A program made the position numbers and the translations under genes. Shown piece by piece: positions 1-7,104 of a stretch of 12,738 nucleotides of DNA; positions within the stretch are counted from its first letter, which is position 1, and each line of letters starts with the position of its first letter. Source of the stretch: Halanaerobiales bacterium (GTDB lineage: Bacteria; Bacillota_F; Halanaerobiia; Halanaerobiales; DTU029). The stretch lies in the NCBI GenBank assembly GCA_016278415.1, contig JADQBV010000158.1:1-12738 (forward strand), in the 5' to 3' direction. The notes under the pieces were generated by a model that saw nothing but the letters and a program-made list of their open reading frames with translations, made no database searches and had not been told where the DNA came from.

Positions 1-1
1 A

Positions 2-64
2 GGTTCTATATATAGAAGAATTGGCTTTAAAGATGTTGGTTCCTGGGGTATGTGTTTAAGGTAG
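2..64 (+). CDS. C-terminal end of a GNAT-like N-acetyltransferase (partial, 5' end outside window)
   Basis: An open frame enters from the left edge and stops at TAG. Its last 20 residues read GSIYRRIGFKDVGSWGMCLR. The IYRRIGFKDVG segment matches the end of the GNAT fold, where a Tyr followed by a Gly-Phe turn (Y-x-x-x-GF) lies in the acetyl-CoA-binding region and is followed by a final beta strand. Only the tail is visible, so substrate and length are unknown. The downstream CPBP gene begins 49 bases later with its own ribosome binding site. The call rests on a short motif and could be wrong. Confidence 0.5.
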   Translation, partial: GSIYRRIGFKDVGSWGMCLR

Positions 65-113
65 GGAGTTAAAAGATTTTTGACATTACGGTCTCTTATA
101 GGAGGAGTTATTA

Positions 114-791
114 ATGAATAATTTAGAAACAGTAACACCTGGCATAGAATCACCAGGAAAGAAAAAAATACTCATTGTGGCACCATTTTTTTTGCTGTTC
201 ACAGTTTATCTTGCCTATTCTTACTCGGTTTCTGCGTGGGGACTGAAAACCGGATATTTTATTGGCTTTCTATTCTACTGGATTGTATGGTGCATCCTGT
301 TTCCCCTCTGGTTACTGGGGAAAAAAGACTTACTGGCAATGTTTCTCAGAATTTCTGAACCATTCGGCAGGCCTGCATGGCCTAGACTGACTCTCCTGTT
401 TACCTTACCTCTTTTTACACTGATTTATGCCCTGCCGATACAGTTGCCGAGGGCTACCCTCTTGATTATTGTTGTTTCTTTTGTTCTTGCTGTTGTTAAT
501 GGCACATTGGAAGAAGTCTTGTGGCGAGGAACATATTTTACAGTTTTCCCCAAAAGCATATTGTGGGGCTATTTTTACCCGGCAATCTGGTTTGGTTTGT
601 GGCATTATGCACCGCAAGCAGTGTCAACCAGCAGTTATCCTGGAGGTGCCCATTCTTTAGTTCTTTTTGCAATAGTCCTAGGTTTGACATGGGGATGGGT
701 AGCATGGAAAACTAAATCAATTATGTGGACAACAATTGCTCATATCATCCTAGATTTTGCAGGGCTAGGAGCCCTATTTTATTTTGGATAA
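114..791 (+). CDS. CPBP-family intramembrane glutamic endopeptidase (CAAX-protease/Abi type)
   Basis: A 225-residue polytopic membrane protein with a short polar N-terminus and several hydrophobic segments (about 18-40, 44-68, 92-110, 114-130, 150-165, 182-200, 204-224). The conserved CPBP motifs are present in order: E133-E134-x3-R138, F160-x3-H164 and H210-x3-D214. In characterised relatives these line a catalytic site inside the membrane (Rce1-like prenyl-protein proteases, bacteriocin-immunity proteins). The substrate here cannot be read from sequence. The start is supported by AGGAGG ending 8 bases before the ATG. The gene is visibly less AT-rich than the small genes from 1565 to 4070, suggesting a different origin. 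It stands alone and converges on the toxin-antitoxin pair. Family assignment is firm; the biological role is not. Confidence 0.88.
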   Translation: MNNLETVTPGIESPGKKKILIVAPFFLLFTVYLAYSYSVSAWGLKTGYFIGFLFYWIVWCILFPLWLLGKKDLLAMFLRISEPFGRPAWPRLTLLFTLPLFTLIYALPIQLPRATLLIIVVSFVLAVVNGTLEEVLWRGTYFTVFPKSILWGYFYPAIWFGLWHYAPQAVSTSSYPGGAHSLVLFAIVLGLTWGWVAWKTKSIMWTTIAHIILDFAGLGALFYFG

Positions 792-822
792 TTAATGCAC
801 AGGTTTCAAGGCTGAGTAACTA

Positions 823-1227
823 TTAGCCTATAGACGCAACTGATAAATCAAGTTTATTAGCAGCTTTAATTAATCGCTTGTCTAAAGTTACTAAAGTAGA
901 ATTCTTTCTTCTGCAAGCAACTAAATACATTGAGTCATAAGCAGGGTGATCAATTTTACATGATAGAGGTATAGCTTCTTCATAAATATCTTCAGATTTG
1001 ATGAATTGATCTACTATCTCTATCATCTGCCTGGTTTTAATAAGCAAGTCATCTAAAGGATAGTTTTGAATAGAATGATATTTCCACATTACATTAGATG
1101 CTTCATAAATAAAGAGAGAAGGAGCTATAATCCAGTCAGCATCTTTTAGTATATCTATTAGTATTTTTTGCTTAGGTCTTCCCATTACAATTTCAACAGC
1201 GGCACTCACATCAATAGTAATAATCAT
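823..1227 (-). CDS. PIN-domain ribonuclease toxin, VapC/FitB-like
   Basis: A 134-residue single-domain PIN protein. The four acidic residues that bind Mg2+ or Mn2+ in this fold are visible: D6 in IDVSAA, E42 in IYEASNVMW, D98 in HPAYDSMYLVAC and D116 in LVTLDKRLI. VapC-type PIN toxins cleave RNA, often tRNA or rRNA, and are held inactive by the partner antitoxin. The start ATG overlaps the antitoxin stop as ATGA (bases 1227-1224), so the two genes are translationally coupled with antitoxin first, the classic order. Nothing is missing from the active site, so the toxin is probably functional. Its RNA target is not predictable from sequence. Confidence 0.9.
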   Translation of the reverse strand: MIITIDVSAAVEIVMGRPKQKILIDILKDADWIIAPSLFIYEASNVMWKYHSIQNYPLDDLLIKTRQMIEIVDQFIKSEDIYEEAIPLSCKIDHPAYDSMYLVACRRKNSTLVTLDKRLIKAANKLDLSVASIG

Positions 1228-1466
1228 CTTTCTCTATCCTCTCTAATAAGAGGGACAGGGTCAAGAACATTTTCGATTTTATTGGTTTCTGCTAAGATAC
1301 TATTAAAGAGAACTTTTCTACGTTCTTTATTTTGTTTTTCGATTTCTAAGGCTTTTTCAAGCAAAACAATAGTTTCTTGGGTTATACTTCTTCTTTCAGC
1401 ATCGGCAAGTTGAACTATTTTTTGATAAATATGTTCAGGTAAGTCTCTAACTTGTAGAGAAGGCAT
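1224..1466 (-). CDS. Ribbon-helix-helix antitoxin, FitA/VapB-like
   Basis: An 80-residue protein beginning MPSLQVRDLPEHIYQKI. The N-terminal ribbon (SLQVRDLPE) followed by two helices (about 11-24 and 29-45) is the FitA-type ribbon-helix-helix fold, in which the strand residues contact DNA. The charged C-terminal part (about 46-80) should wrap the PIN toxin and block its active site. A start at 1466 is chosen over an upstream in-frame ATG at 1532 because AAAGGTGG (1474-1481, minus strand) sits 7 bases before it. The upstream ATG falls inside the operator and before the likely transcription start. The complex should repress its own promoter at 1497-1533. Confidence 0.87.
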   Translation of the reverse strand: MPSLQVRDLPEHIYQKIVQLADAERRSITQETIVLLEKALEIEKQNKERRKVLFNSILAETNKIENVLDPVPLIREDRER

Positions 1467-1496
1467 TTTTATACCACCTTTCAGATTTATATATTT

Positions 1497-1525
1497 ATTA
1501 TAACATATTACAAAAGAGCATGCAA
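1497..1525 (-). promoter_or_regulatory. Sigma-A-type promoter of the toxin-antitoxin operon
   Basis: On the minus strand, TTGCAT (1525-1520) is followed after exactly 17 bases by TATAAT (1502-1497). This is a near-consensus vegetative promoter. Transcription would start near 1490, giving a leader of about 24 bases before the antitoxin ATG, with the ribosome binding site inside it. Confidence 0.8.
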
Positions 1526-1533
1526 TGTGCATG
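1519..1533. promoter_or_regulatory. Inverted-repeat operator of the toxin-antitoxin operon
   Basis: A perfect inverted repeat CATGCA-ATG-TGCATG covers the -35 element at 1520-1525. Palindromes of this kind are what dimeric ribbon-helix-helix antitoxins bind. The position predicts steric repression of the toxin-antitoxin promoter. Because it also lies 32 bases upstream of the divergent kinase-like gene, it might affect that gene too. Binding is inferred. Confidence 0.62.
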
Positions 1534-1564
1534 AATGATAACGTGGGGTAGGAGAATACATATT

Positions 1565-2059
1565 ATGAGACAAAAATTAATTATTGTTAGTGGTTCACCC
1601 TATGTAGGAAAAACTACTGTAACAGAAAAAGTTTTTCAGATGTTAGATAATAGTGCTTATTTAGATGGTGATTGGGTATGGTGTGTTAATCCTTTTTCCG
1701 TAGATGATCCAAGATTAAGAAATGGTGATAAAAACATGTCATTTACCTTGTCTACTTATTTAAAATCAGAGTTTGAATATGTGTTCTTTTCGTCGGTAGT
1801 AGCCACCGATATAAATATTAGGGATAGTATTATATCAGATATTGATTATACTGATTATGAAGTGATTGGTATTACACTTACCTGTAGCCGGGAAACATTA
1901 AGAAATAGGTATAATAAAAGAGGGGATAATAATAAACTTTCTTTTTATTTTCTTGATTTAGACCCGTATCCTGGTGATATAGTTATTGATACTGACAATA
2001 AATCAATAGATGAAATTAGTAAAGAAATATATTCAATAATTAATGATGAATTAAAGTAA
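1565..2059 (+). CDS. Small P-loop (AAA/nucleoside-kinase-like) protein of unknown substrate
   Basis: A 164-residue protein with an N-terminal Walker A loop, SGSPYVGKTT (residues 9-18), after a hydrophobic beta strand (LIIV). DGD at 34-36 follows the second strand, where small-molecule kinases often place catalytic acids. A basic stretch near CSRETLRNRYNKRG (107-120) resembles a lid region. It resembles the P-loop kinases annotated broadly as AAA family ATPases or nucleotide kinases, but no feature identifies the phosphate acceptor. The start at 1565 is preferred to an in-frame ATG at 1535 because GTAGGAG (1548-1554) lies 10 bases before it and would fall inside the longer frame. The gene is very AT-rich and divergent from the toxin-antitoxin pair. 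Confidence 0.7.
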   Translation: MRQKLIIVSGSPYVGKTTVTEKVFQMLDNSAYLDGDWVWCVNPFSVDDPRLRNGDKNMSFTLSTYLKSEFEYVFFSSVVATDINIRDSIISDIDYTDYEVIGITLTCSRETLRNRYNKRGDNNKLSFYFLDLDPYPGDIVIDTDNKSIDEISKEIYSIINDELK

Positions 2060-2257
2060 AAAAAAGCAGGACAAACCGACAATGTATCTATTTCAAGTTG
2101 TGAGGTATTAATTAATCCTTGGTGTTTGAATGCCGAAATTGAAAGAATTTGTACCCATAGTAATTATAGAAGGCAAGGATTTGGTAAATACTTTGTAGAG
2201 AGATATGACGGTTCTGTGAGTAATTGGGGTTGTAAAACCCCGTTTACTCGACCTTAA
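2060..2257 (+). pseudogene. GNAT acetyltransferase relic (internal fragment)
   Basis: An open stretch with no start codon runs directly on from the kinase-like stop, in the same phase, to TAA at 2255. Its middle reads AEIERICTHSNYRRQGFGKYFVE. That is the core of a GNAT domain: strand, V/ICTH-x-x-YRR, then the Q/R-x-x-G-x-G pyrophosphate-binding turn and the following helix. The upstream half of the fold and the final strands are absent. The last 16 residues (from about 2207) no longer look like GNAT and cover a GC-richer hairpin, marking a likely deletion or recombination junction. No Shine-Dalgarno or ATG serves it. Sharing phase with the kinase-like gene could be chance. Confidence 0.7.
2226..2241 (+). 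repeat. Short GC-rich hairpin at the end of the GNAT relic
   Basis: GGGGTT-GTAA-AACCCC can form a 6-bp stem with a four-base loop. No T-run follows, so it is not a good intrinsic terminator. It lies about 20 bases before the ribosome binding site of the next gene, at the apparent junction where the GNAT relic loses similarity. Confidence 0.45.
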
Positions 2258-2274
2258 GAAAGGAGATGTTAAAT

Positions 2275-3051
2275 TTGTTAAAAAAAATTCGTAATACTGA
2301 GGTAGAATATGTTAAATTATTCTCGGGGGCTTATGAAAGTGATAATATTATAAGGTTTCGTGATGATAATATACCAGATATGTATAATCACAATTTTATA
2401 TATATAAAAAACAACTATGGAATAGATAAAACTAAAGAGATAATTTTAACCGAATTAGCACAAAGAAAAAAGGTAGAATTAAATTTTTTAAGAGTTGAAT
2501 TTGATTTTCCTTTAGATAATAATCTATTAAATCAAATACCTATAAAACCACAGATAAACAAATATGATTATATGTATATAGATCCTCAGATGGGTCATAA
2601 ATTAACAGGTAATCAAGAATGTATTATTAAAAAAGCAAATGTACAGGATGTTTTGAATGATGGAATAGAAGTGGATATTTTAGCAAATGAACCTAGTATG
2701 GGGAAAGACTTTGCAAAAAAGAGAATACACAGAAAGTCAAAGGTATTTAAAAAAACTGAGACAAATTTAAACTTATATGTTTGTTATTATGAAGGAAATC
2801 CTATTGGAAACTGCGAGTTGATGGTTAATAATGAAATCGCCAAGATAGAAGACTTTGATATATTGGGGAAATATCAAAGAATGGGATTTGGAACATCAGT
2901 AATCAAATATTTATTAAATGAGGCAAATGAAAAGGGAGTTGACATAGTTTATCTTATTACTGATAGTGGAGATACAGCAAAGGAAATGTATAAAAAATGT
3001 GATTTTAAAAAGGCAGGAGAAAAAACAGAGTTATTATTCGACTTAAGTTAG
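2275..3051 (+). CDS. GNAT-family N-acetyltransferase with an N-terminal extension
   Basis: A protein of 258 residues. The C-terminal half (about 130-258) is a GNAT domain: the strand pair LYVCYYEGNPIGNCELMV, IAKIEDFDILGKY, the acetyl-CoA pyrophosphate turn QRMGFG (201-206) with its helix, and the late MYKKCDF motif near 238-244. The N-terminal half has no clear motif and may be a degenerate GNAT-like or substrate-recognition domain. The start is taken as TTG at 2275 rather than ATG at 2266, because GGAG (2262-2265) abuts that ATG with no spacing but sits 9 bases before TTG. The substrate is unknown; relatives acetylate antibiotics, peptides or metabolites. It stands alone, with 167 bases to the next gene. 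Confidence 0.8.
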   Translation: MLKKIRNTEVEYVKLFSGAYESDNIIRFRDDNIPDMYNHNFIYIKNNYGIDKTKEIILTELAQRKKVELNFLRVEFDFPLDNNLLNQIPIKPQINKYDYMYIDPQMGHKLTGNQECIIKKANVQDVLNDGIEVDILANEPSMGKDFAKKRIHRKSKVFKKTETNLNLYVCYYEGNPIGNCELMVNNEIAKIEDFDILGKYQRMGFGTSVIKYLLNEANEKGVDIVYLITDSGDTAKEMYKKCDFKKAGEKTELLFDLS

Positions 3052-3086
3052 ATTTTTAAAGTGGATTTCTCTGGAGGTATGAGGTA

Positions 3087-3198
3087 ATGAAAAAAAGATT
3101 AAATTGGATTGTTGAAATGAAAGTAGCAGACGGATGATATTGTAGTAAAAATGGGAATGGGTAATTTTACTTACATATTAATGGAGCTAATTTCCTAA
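3087..3198 (+). pseudogene. Possible frameshifted small gene (unrecognised)
   Basis: An ATG at 3087 follows GAGG at 3081-3084 and opens a frame that stops after 16 residues (LNWIVEMKVADG). Shifting forward one base near 3132 gives a continuation reading DDIVVKMGMGNFTYILMELIS before TAA at 3196. The two halves together read like one short protein with a single-base change, but I recognise no family. It may be noise in an AT-rich spacer. Confidence 0.25.
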
Positions 3199-3218
3199 AG
3201 AATATTGGAGGTTTTAAG

Positions 3219-4070
3219 ATGCAAAAAAAATTAAAAGGTATCTCAAAGAATATTATGTATATGCCAGCAAATCATGATACTGATAGACCTATTTTAGCTG
3301 TAATTTCTGGAAGTAAGAGTAGTTTAATTATTGATTCTGGAAACTCCTCTAAACATGCAAGATTATTCCAAAATGAGTTAGAAAAATATAATATTACAAA
3401 TACGAAGTATGTAGTTATCACACATTGGCATTGGGACCATATTTTTGGTATAAATGAAATGAATCTAATCACAATTGCAAATGAAAAAACAAAAAATCAA
3501 ATCATTAAAATGAAGAATTATGAATGGACAAGGGAAGCGTTGGATAAAAGAGTAAAAGACAAAATAGAAATACCTTTTTGTGCAGAAATGATAAAAAAAG
3601 AATTTGGAAATTTTAATGATATAAAAATTACTTGTCCTGATGTTATTTTTGATAACAGGATTATAATTGATTTAGGGGGCATCACTTGTGTAGTTGAAAA
3701 TGTAGGAGGCGACCATTCCTCAGACTCTACTGTAATCTATGTTGAAGAGGAAAAAGTTTTATTTCTTGGAGATTGTTTAGGCCCAGATATATATAATGGA
3801 AAATGGAGCTATGATATAGATACAGTTCTTGCTTTACTAAATAAATTAGAGAGTTATGATGCAGATATATATATACAATCACATTGGAAACCAGAAAATA
3901 AAGAAGAATTTTTAAACTATATAAATGATATAAGAAAAATTGCATATATAGTAAAAAGACATGCTGGTAAAATTAATCGAGTTAAAGTTGAAGCGGAGGA
4001 AAAATTGAATAGATGTTTAACACAAGATGATTATGAGTTGATAGAATTCTTTATTAATGGTTTGGGATAG
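3219..4070 (+). CDS. Metallo-beta-lactamase-fold hydrolase
   Basis: A 283-residue protein with the dinuclear-metal signature of the MBL fold: H69-x-H71-x-D73-H74 in THWHWDH, H166 in GGDHSSDS, D185 in LFLGDCLG and H222 in IQSHWKP. All the usual zinc ligands are present, so it should be an active metal hydrolase. Substrates of this superfamily range from thioesters and lactones to phosphodiesters and beta-lactams, and nothing here separates them. The start is well supported by GGAGG 8 bases before ATG. It is the last plus-strand gene before the convergent cysK and shares its terminator. It is AT-rich like the GNAT and kinase-like genes upstream, consistent with arrival as part of the same accessory set. 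Confidence 0.88.
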   Translation: MQKKLKGISKNIMYMPANHDTDRPILAVISGSKSSLIIDSGNSSKHARLFQNELEKYNITNTKYVVITHWHWDHIFGINEMNLITIANEKTKNQIIKMKNYEWTREALDKRVKDKIEIPFCAEMIKKEFGNFNDIKITCPDVIFDNRIIIDLGGITCVVENVGGDHSSDSTVIYVEEEKVLFLGDCLGPDIYNGKWSYDIDTVLALLNKLESYDADIYIQSHWKPENKEEFLNYINDIRKIAYIVKRHAGKINRVKVEAEEKLNRCLTQDDYELIEFFINGLG

Positions 4071-4151
4071 TGCTGGACCATATGTCTTTAGTATTAGTTG
4101 ACAAGCACACTAGCAGTTGAAAGGTTTAAAACATTTTCTTTTTCAATAAGA

Positions 4152-4198
4152 AAAATTCCCTATCTTAATGAGCTCTTATAGCATAGATAGGGAATTTT
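4152..4198. terminator. Bidirectional intrinsic terminator between the MBL hydrolase gene and cysK
   Basis: A perfect 14-bp stem pairs AAAATTCCCTATCT (4152-4165) with AGATAGGGAATTTT (4185-4198) across a 19-base loop. Plus-strand transcripts leave the stem on its TTTT end. Minus-strand transcripts leave on TTTTTCTTATTG. It therefore serves both convergent genes. Confidence 0.85.
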
Positions 4199-4244
4199 AT
4201 AAATTTATGACAATATATTTTTTTCATAGAAAGCTATTATAATA

Positions 4245-5165
4245 CTATTCTTCAAAGAGCTCAGTACTCAGATATCGTTCGCCTGTATCTGGTGCTACTG
4301 TTACTATTGTCTTACCTTTGCCAAGCTCTTTTGCCAGTTTGACAGCTGCGGCAATTGCAGCACCAGAAGATATGCCTACTAGAAGGCCCTCTTTGCATGC
4401 TGCTAGTCTGCTTGCTTCCATGGCTTCTTCGTTATCTATTTTAATAACCTTATCAATTATATCAGTATTTAGCACATCTGGTATGAAACCAGCACCAATA
4501 CCCTGTATTTTATGTGATCCAGGGCCTTCACCGGAGATAACGGCAGAATTTGTAGGTTCAATTGCTGCTATTTTAATCCCTGAATTCTGTTCTTTTAAGG
4601 CCTCTCCAACACCGGTTATAGTACCACCTGTACCAACACCTGCCACGAAATAATCAAGATTACCATTTGTATCTTCCAGGATCTCCTGGGCAGTTGTCTT
4701 ACGGTGAATATCAGGATTGGCCGGATTCTTAAACTGCTGTGGTAGGAAATAGTTATCACCACTATCGGCTATCTCTTTGGCCTTATTAATAGCACCATTC
4801 ATACCCTCAGAACCTGGTGTCAATACTATCTCAGCACCATATGCCTTTAATAGTTTTCTCCGTTCTATACTCATACTGTCAGGCATAGTAAGAATAACCT
4901 TATATCCCTTAGCTGCCCCAATCAGAGCAAGGCCGATACCTGTATTACCACTGGTAGGCTCTACAATTGTCCCACCTGTTTTCAGTTTTCCTTCATCTTC
5001 CGCTGTTTTAATCATACTATAGCAGATTCTATCTTTAACACTACCACCTGGGTTATTTCTTTCTAGTTTAATAAGTATAGTTGCATCATCATCACCAGTT
5101 AAATTGTTAAGTCTTAATAGGGGGGTCTTGCCAATTAATTCTGTTACATCATTATAAATAGTCAT
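4245..5165 (-). CDS. cysK: Cysteine synthase A (O-acetylserine sulfhydrylase)
   Basis: A 306-residue PLP enzyme of the usual CysK length. It condenses O-acetyl-L-serine with sulfide to give L-cysteine and acetate in the cytoplasm. The cofactor lysine is K44 in [10 protein letters not shown]. The substrate loop is TSGNTG (71-76), the phosphate-binding loop GTGGT (178-182), and the late loop GISSGAAIA holds the serine that contacts the PLP ring nitrogen. The C-terminus [14 protein letters not shown] is typical, and the protein ends without the extra regulatory domain of cystathionine beta-synthase. GGAGGT (minus strand, 5180-5175) lies 9 bases before the ATG. It stands as a single gene with its own promoter and terminator and no serine acetyltransferase beside it. 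Confidence 0.96.
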   Translation of the reverse strand: MTIYNDVTELIGKTPLLRLNNLTGDDDATILIKLERNNPGGSVKDRICYSMIKTAEDEGKLKTGGTIVEPTSGNTGIGLALIGAAKGYKVILTMPDSMSIERRKLLKAYGAEIVLTPGSEGMNGAINKAKEIADSGDNYFLPQQFKNPANPDIHRKTTAQEILEDTNGNLDYFVAGVGTGGTITGVGEALKEQNSGIKIAAIEPTNSAVISGEGPGSHKIQGIGAGFIPDVLNTDIIDKVIKIDNEEAMEASRLAACKEGLLVGISSGAAIAAAVKLAKELGKGKTIVTVAPDTGERYLSTELFEE

Positions 5166-5223
5166 TTACTATCTACCTCCGTTTTTAATTTTTATTCGAG
5201 AACTATATATATAATATTTAAAA

Positions 5224-5240
5224 ACTAGATAAATCCTAGT
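5224..5240 (-). repeat. Small inverted repeat in the cysK leader
   Basis: ACTAG (5224-5228) and CTAGT (5236-5240) pair across 7 bases, about 15-30 bases after the predicted cysK transcription start. It could be a weak operator or leader hairpin. The leader of about 90 bases is too short for a T-box and I recognise no CymR-like site. Confidence 0.25.
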
Positions 5241-5260
5241 AATTTGATATGTTTATATGT

Positions 5261-5289
5261 ATTATAAAATATATAATCTTAGAAGTCAA
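5261..5289 (-). promoter_or_regulatory. Sigma-A-type promoter of cysK
   Basis: On the minus strand TTGACT (5289-5284), a 17-base spacer and TATAAT (5266-5261) form a near-perfect vegetative promoter. Transcription should start near 5254, leaving a leader of about 90 bases. Confidence 0.82.
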
Positions 5290-5464
5290 GCAAAGAGCAA
5301 TAATAATTGTCATTAAGAGAAAGATTTACTTCTAGGATCTTAAATTAAAAAAGAGCCTAAGATTTATTGTCTACAGAACTAATCAAATTAATCATATGTA
5401 TCTATCTGTGGAAATTAAGGAAAAGTTTTAGTATATTAGTTTCTGTATATATAAATATTGAAGG

Positions 5465-5498
5465 TATTTTTCGAAAAATAACATTAGTATCGTATAAT
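5465..5498 (+). promoter_or_regulatory. 16-bp palindrome and candidate promoter upstream of the polysaccharide operon
   Basis: TATTTTTCGAAAAATA (5465-5480) is a perfect palindrome. TATAAT occurs at 5493-5498, and the sequence 17 bases before it, TTCGAA (5470-5475), falls in the centre of the palindrome and is a poor -35. A weak promoter whose -35 region is covered by a dimeric regulator would look like this. The leader to the first gene would be about 210 bases. A second TATAAT at 5662-5667 has no convincing -35 and is a weaker alternative. The rest of 5290-5680 shows only AT-rich sequence and no gene I can support. Confidence 0.42.
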
Positions 5499-5580
5499 CT
5501 TTTCTGCAAAATTGGAAGAATGTACATAAGAATAGTAGGGTATATTAAAAGGATATATTATTTATATGTAGAATAAAAAG

Positions 5581-5604
5581 ATAATAGAATAAATTTGCTA
5601 TTAT
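5581..5604 (+). repeat. AT-rich hairpin in the polysaccharide operon leader
   Basis: ATAATAG (5581-5587) pairs perfectly with CTATTAT (5598-5604) over a 10-base loop. It has no T-run and so is not a terminator. It lies in the presumed leader RNA. Function is unknown and the weak stem may be incidental. Confidence 0.25.
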
Positions 5605-5714
5605 TTGAAATTAATAAAATAACAAGATATTTCTGGAAGTTTTGAGGACAGGTTGTTGAGATATAATAGTTGTACAATTGAATGGAGGGAGTCCTGGTAT
5701 TTTACAGGGAAATT

Positions 5715-7091
5715 ATGATAAAGAGGAGTAATACCTATATTACGTTTTTTTTATTGCTAATAATATTCCATACTGTAGGATCTGTAAGTATTCACGCTGG
5801 GGATTACAGGCTCCAACAGGATGATCAATTGGGCATATCAGTCTGGGGACACCCGGATTTGGCTTCAGAGGTGAGTGTTGGTCCTGATGGTACAGTTAGT
5901 CTGCCCCTTGTTGCCAGTATTAAGGTAGAGGGATTGACTACTACAGAGCTTAGCGAGCTTTTAACAGAAAAATATGCTGAATACCTTAAAAGCCCACAAG
6001 TTAATGTCCTATTGCTGAGTTATAGAAAGACCCGTGTAATGGTACTGGGTGAAGTGAAGAACCCTGGTACATATCAACTTGAAGAAAATAGAAGACTATT
6101 GGAAGTAATATCTCTGGCTGGTGGTCCTACAGAGATTGCTGCTTTAGAAAAGATACGACTAACCAGGGGAGAGGAAGTTAAAACCCTAAATCTCCAGGGA
6201 TTGCTGGAAGGAACTACTATAGAAGGAAACTACCTGGTCGAAGATGGTGATGTGATCTATCTATCTGAAGGTATTATAGAGGTAACCATCATGGGTGAGG
6301 TTCGCAATCCTGGCCGCTACAAATTGGAGTCAGAGATGAAGCTGACAGACTTGATAGCCACAGCAGGAGGCATTACAGAGAAAGCCGCCCTGGAATTGGA
6401 ATATACTACAGATGACAAACTTGAAAAGATAAAAATAGCCAGTCTATTAAATGGCTCATTAGAGGAAATACCTGTATTAAAAGATGGGGATATGGTCTAT
6501 ATAGCTGAAGGAAACTTTGAAGTAAGTATCCTTGGTGAGGTTCAGAGACCAGGTACATATCGATGGACAGAAGGAATTCGTCTTACAGATCTCCTGGCTC
6601 GGGCTGGTAACCAGACAGACTATGGGGATATTAAAGAAGTAAAAGTAATACATTCTGATAATAATACTGATTTCTATAATTTGTCACAATACTTTAAAGA
6701 AGGGGATATGACCAACAACCCTTACCTTCAGGCAGGTGACTCTATATATATCAGCAAGAGGGTTTTTCAGGTATCTATCTTGGGTGAGGTAAACCGTCCT
6801 GGAATATACTCCTGGCATAAGGATATGCGTTTGGACAATCTTTTGGCTGAAGCAGGTAACCAGACAGAACGAGGGGATACTGAAAATATTAAGATTCTCC
6901 ATCAGGATGGTAGTAGTCAAGAAATAAACCTGGAAGAATATTTTGAGGATTCAAAGACTGGAGTAAACCCTCTCATTAAACCTGGTGATACAATTAAGAT
7001 AGAAGAAGTCAAGGGTTTAAACTGGGAGAAAGTCTTTACCTATGTTACTGGTGCAAAGTTGATTAAAGACTTTCTTAATATAGGATGGTAA
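5715..7091 (+). CDS. Polysaccharide export protein (OPX/Wza-like) with four SLBB domains
   Basis: A 458-residue secreted protein that should form the export channel for surface polysaccharide. An N-terminal signal peptide (about 1-28, basic MIKR then a hydrophobic core, cut near IHA-G) precedes a Poly_export domain (about 30-102, with the DYRLQQDDQLGISVW hallmark). Four tandem SLBB domains follow (about 106-185, 187-266, 268-348, 350-430). Each opens with a V-x-GEV-x-x-PG-x-Y turn and ends with a GD-x-I/V-YI-like strand. The tail, NWEKVFTYVTGAKLIKDFLN (436-455), looks amphipathic like the Wza helix that crosses the outer membrane. ATG 5715 is chosen because it opens directly on the signal peptide and follows AGGGA; an in-frame ATG at 5682 has no Shine-Dalgarno. 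First gene of the operon, 13 bases before wzz. Confidence 0.88.
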   Translation: MIKRSNTYITFFLLLIIFHTVGSVSIHAGDYRLQQDDQLGISVWGHPDLASEVSVGPDGTVSLPLVASIKVEGLTTTELSELLTEKYAEYLKSPQVNVLLLSYRKTRVMVLGEVKNPGTYQLEENRRLLEVISLAGGPTEIAALEKIRLTRGEEVKTLNLQGLLEGTTIEGNYLVEDGDVIYLSEGIIEVTIMGEVRNPGRYKLESEMKLTDLIATAGGITEKAALELEYTTDDKLEKIKIASLLNGSLEEIPVLKDGDMVYIAEGNFEVSILGEVQRPGTYRWTEGIRLTDLLARAGNQTDYGDIKEVKVIHSDNNTDFYNLSQYFKEGDMTNNPYLQAGDSIYISKRVFQVSILGEVNRPGIYSWHKDMRLDNLLAEAGNQTERGDTENIKILHQDGSSQEINLEEYFEDSKTGVNPLIKPGDTIKIEEVKGLNWEKVFTYVTGAKLIKDFLNIGW

Positions 7092-7104
7092 GGGGGGAGA
7101 TGCC

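Noticed and set aside
80..101. TTGACA at 80-85 as a promoter for the CPBP gene
   Set aside because: The only -10-like sequence, TTATAG at 96-101, is 10 bases away, far too close, and the ribosome binding site occupies the normal -10 position.
809..829. AGGCT/AGCCT hairpin as a terminator between the CPBP gene and the toxin gene
   Set aside because: The stem is only 5 bp with no T-run on either strand, and it overlaps the toxin stop codon.
4318..5022. Two plus-strand frames opposite cysK
   Set aside because: Both are antisense shadows of a complete, recognisable cysK and have no ribosome binding sites.
5166..5260. T-box or other cysteine-responsive leader for cysK
   Set aside because: The leader from the predicted start is only about 90 bases, lacks a T-box sequence and has no terminator; only a weak 5-bp inverted repeat was found.
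5367..5576. 69-codon plus-strand frame opening at TTG in the cysK/polysaccharide spacer
   Set aside because: There is no ribosome binding site. The translation is low-complexity Ile/Tyr/Lys as expected from AT-rich DNA, and the 16-bp palindrome and a -10 box lie inside it.
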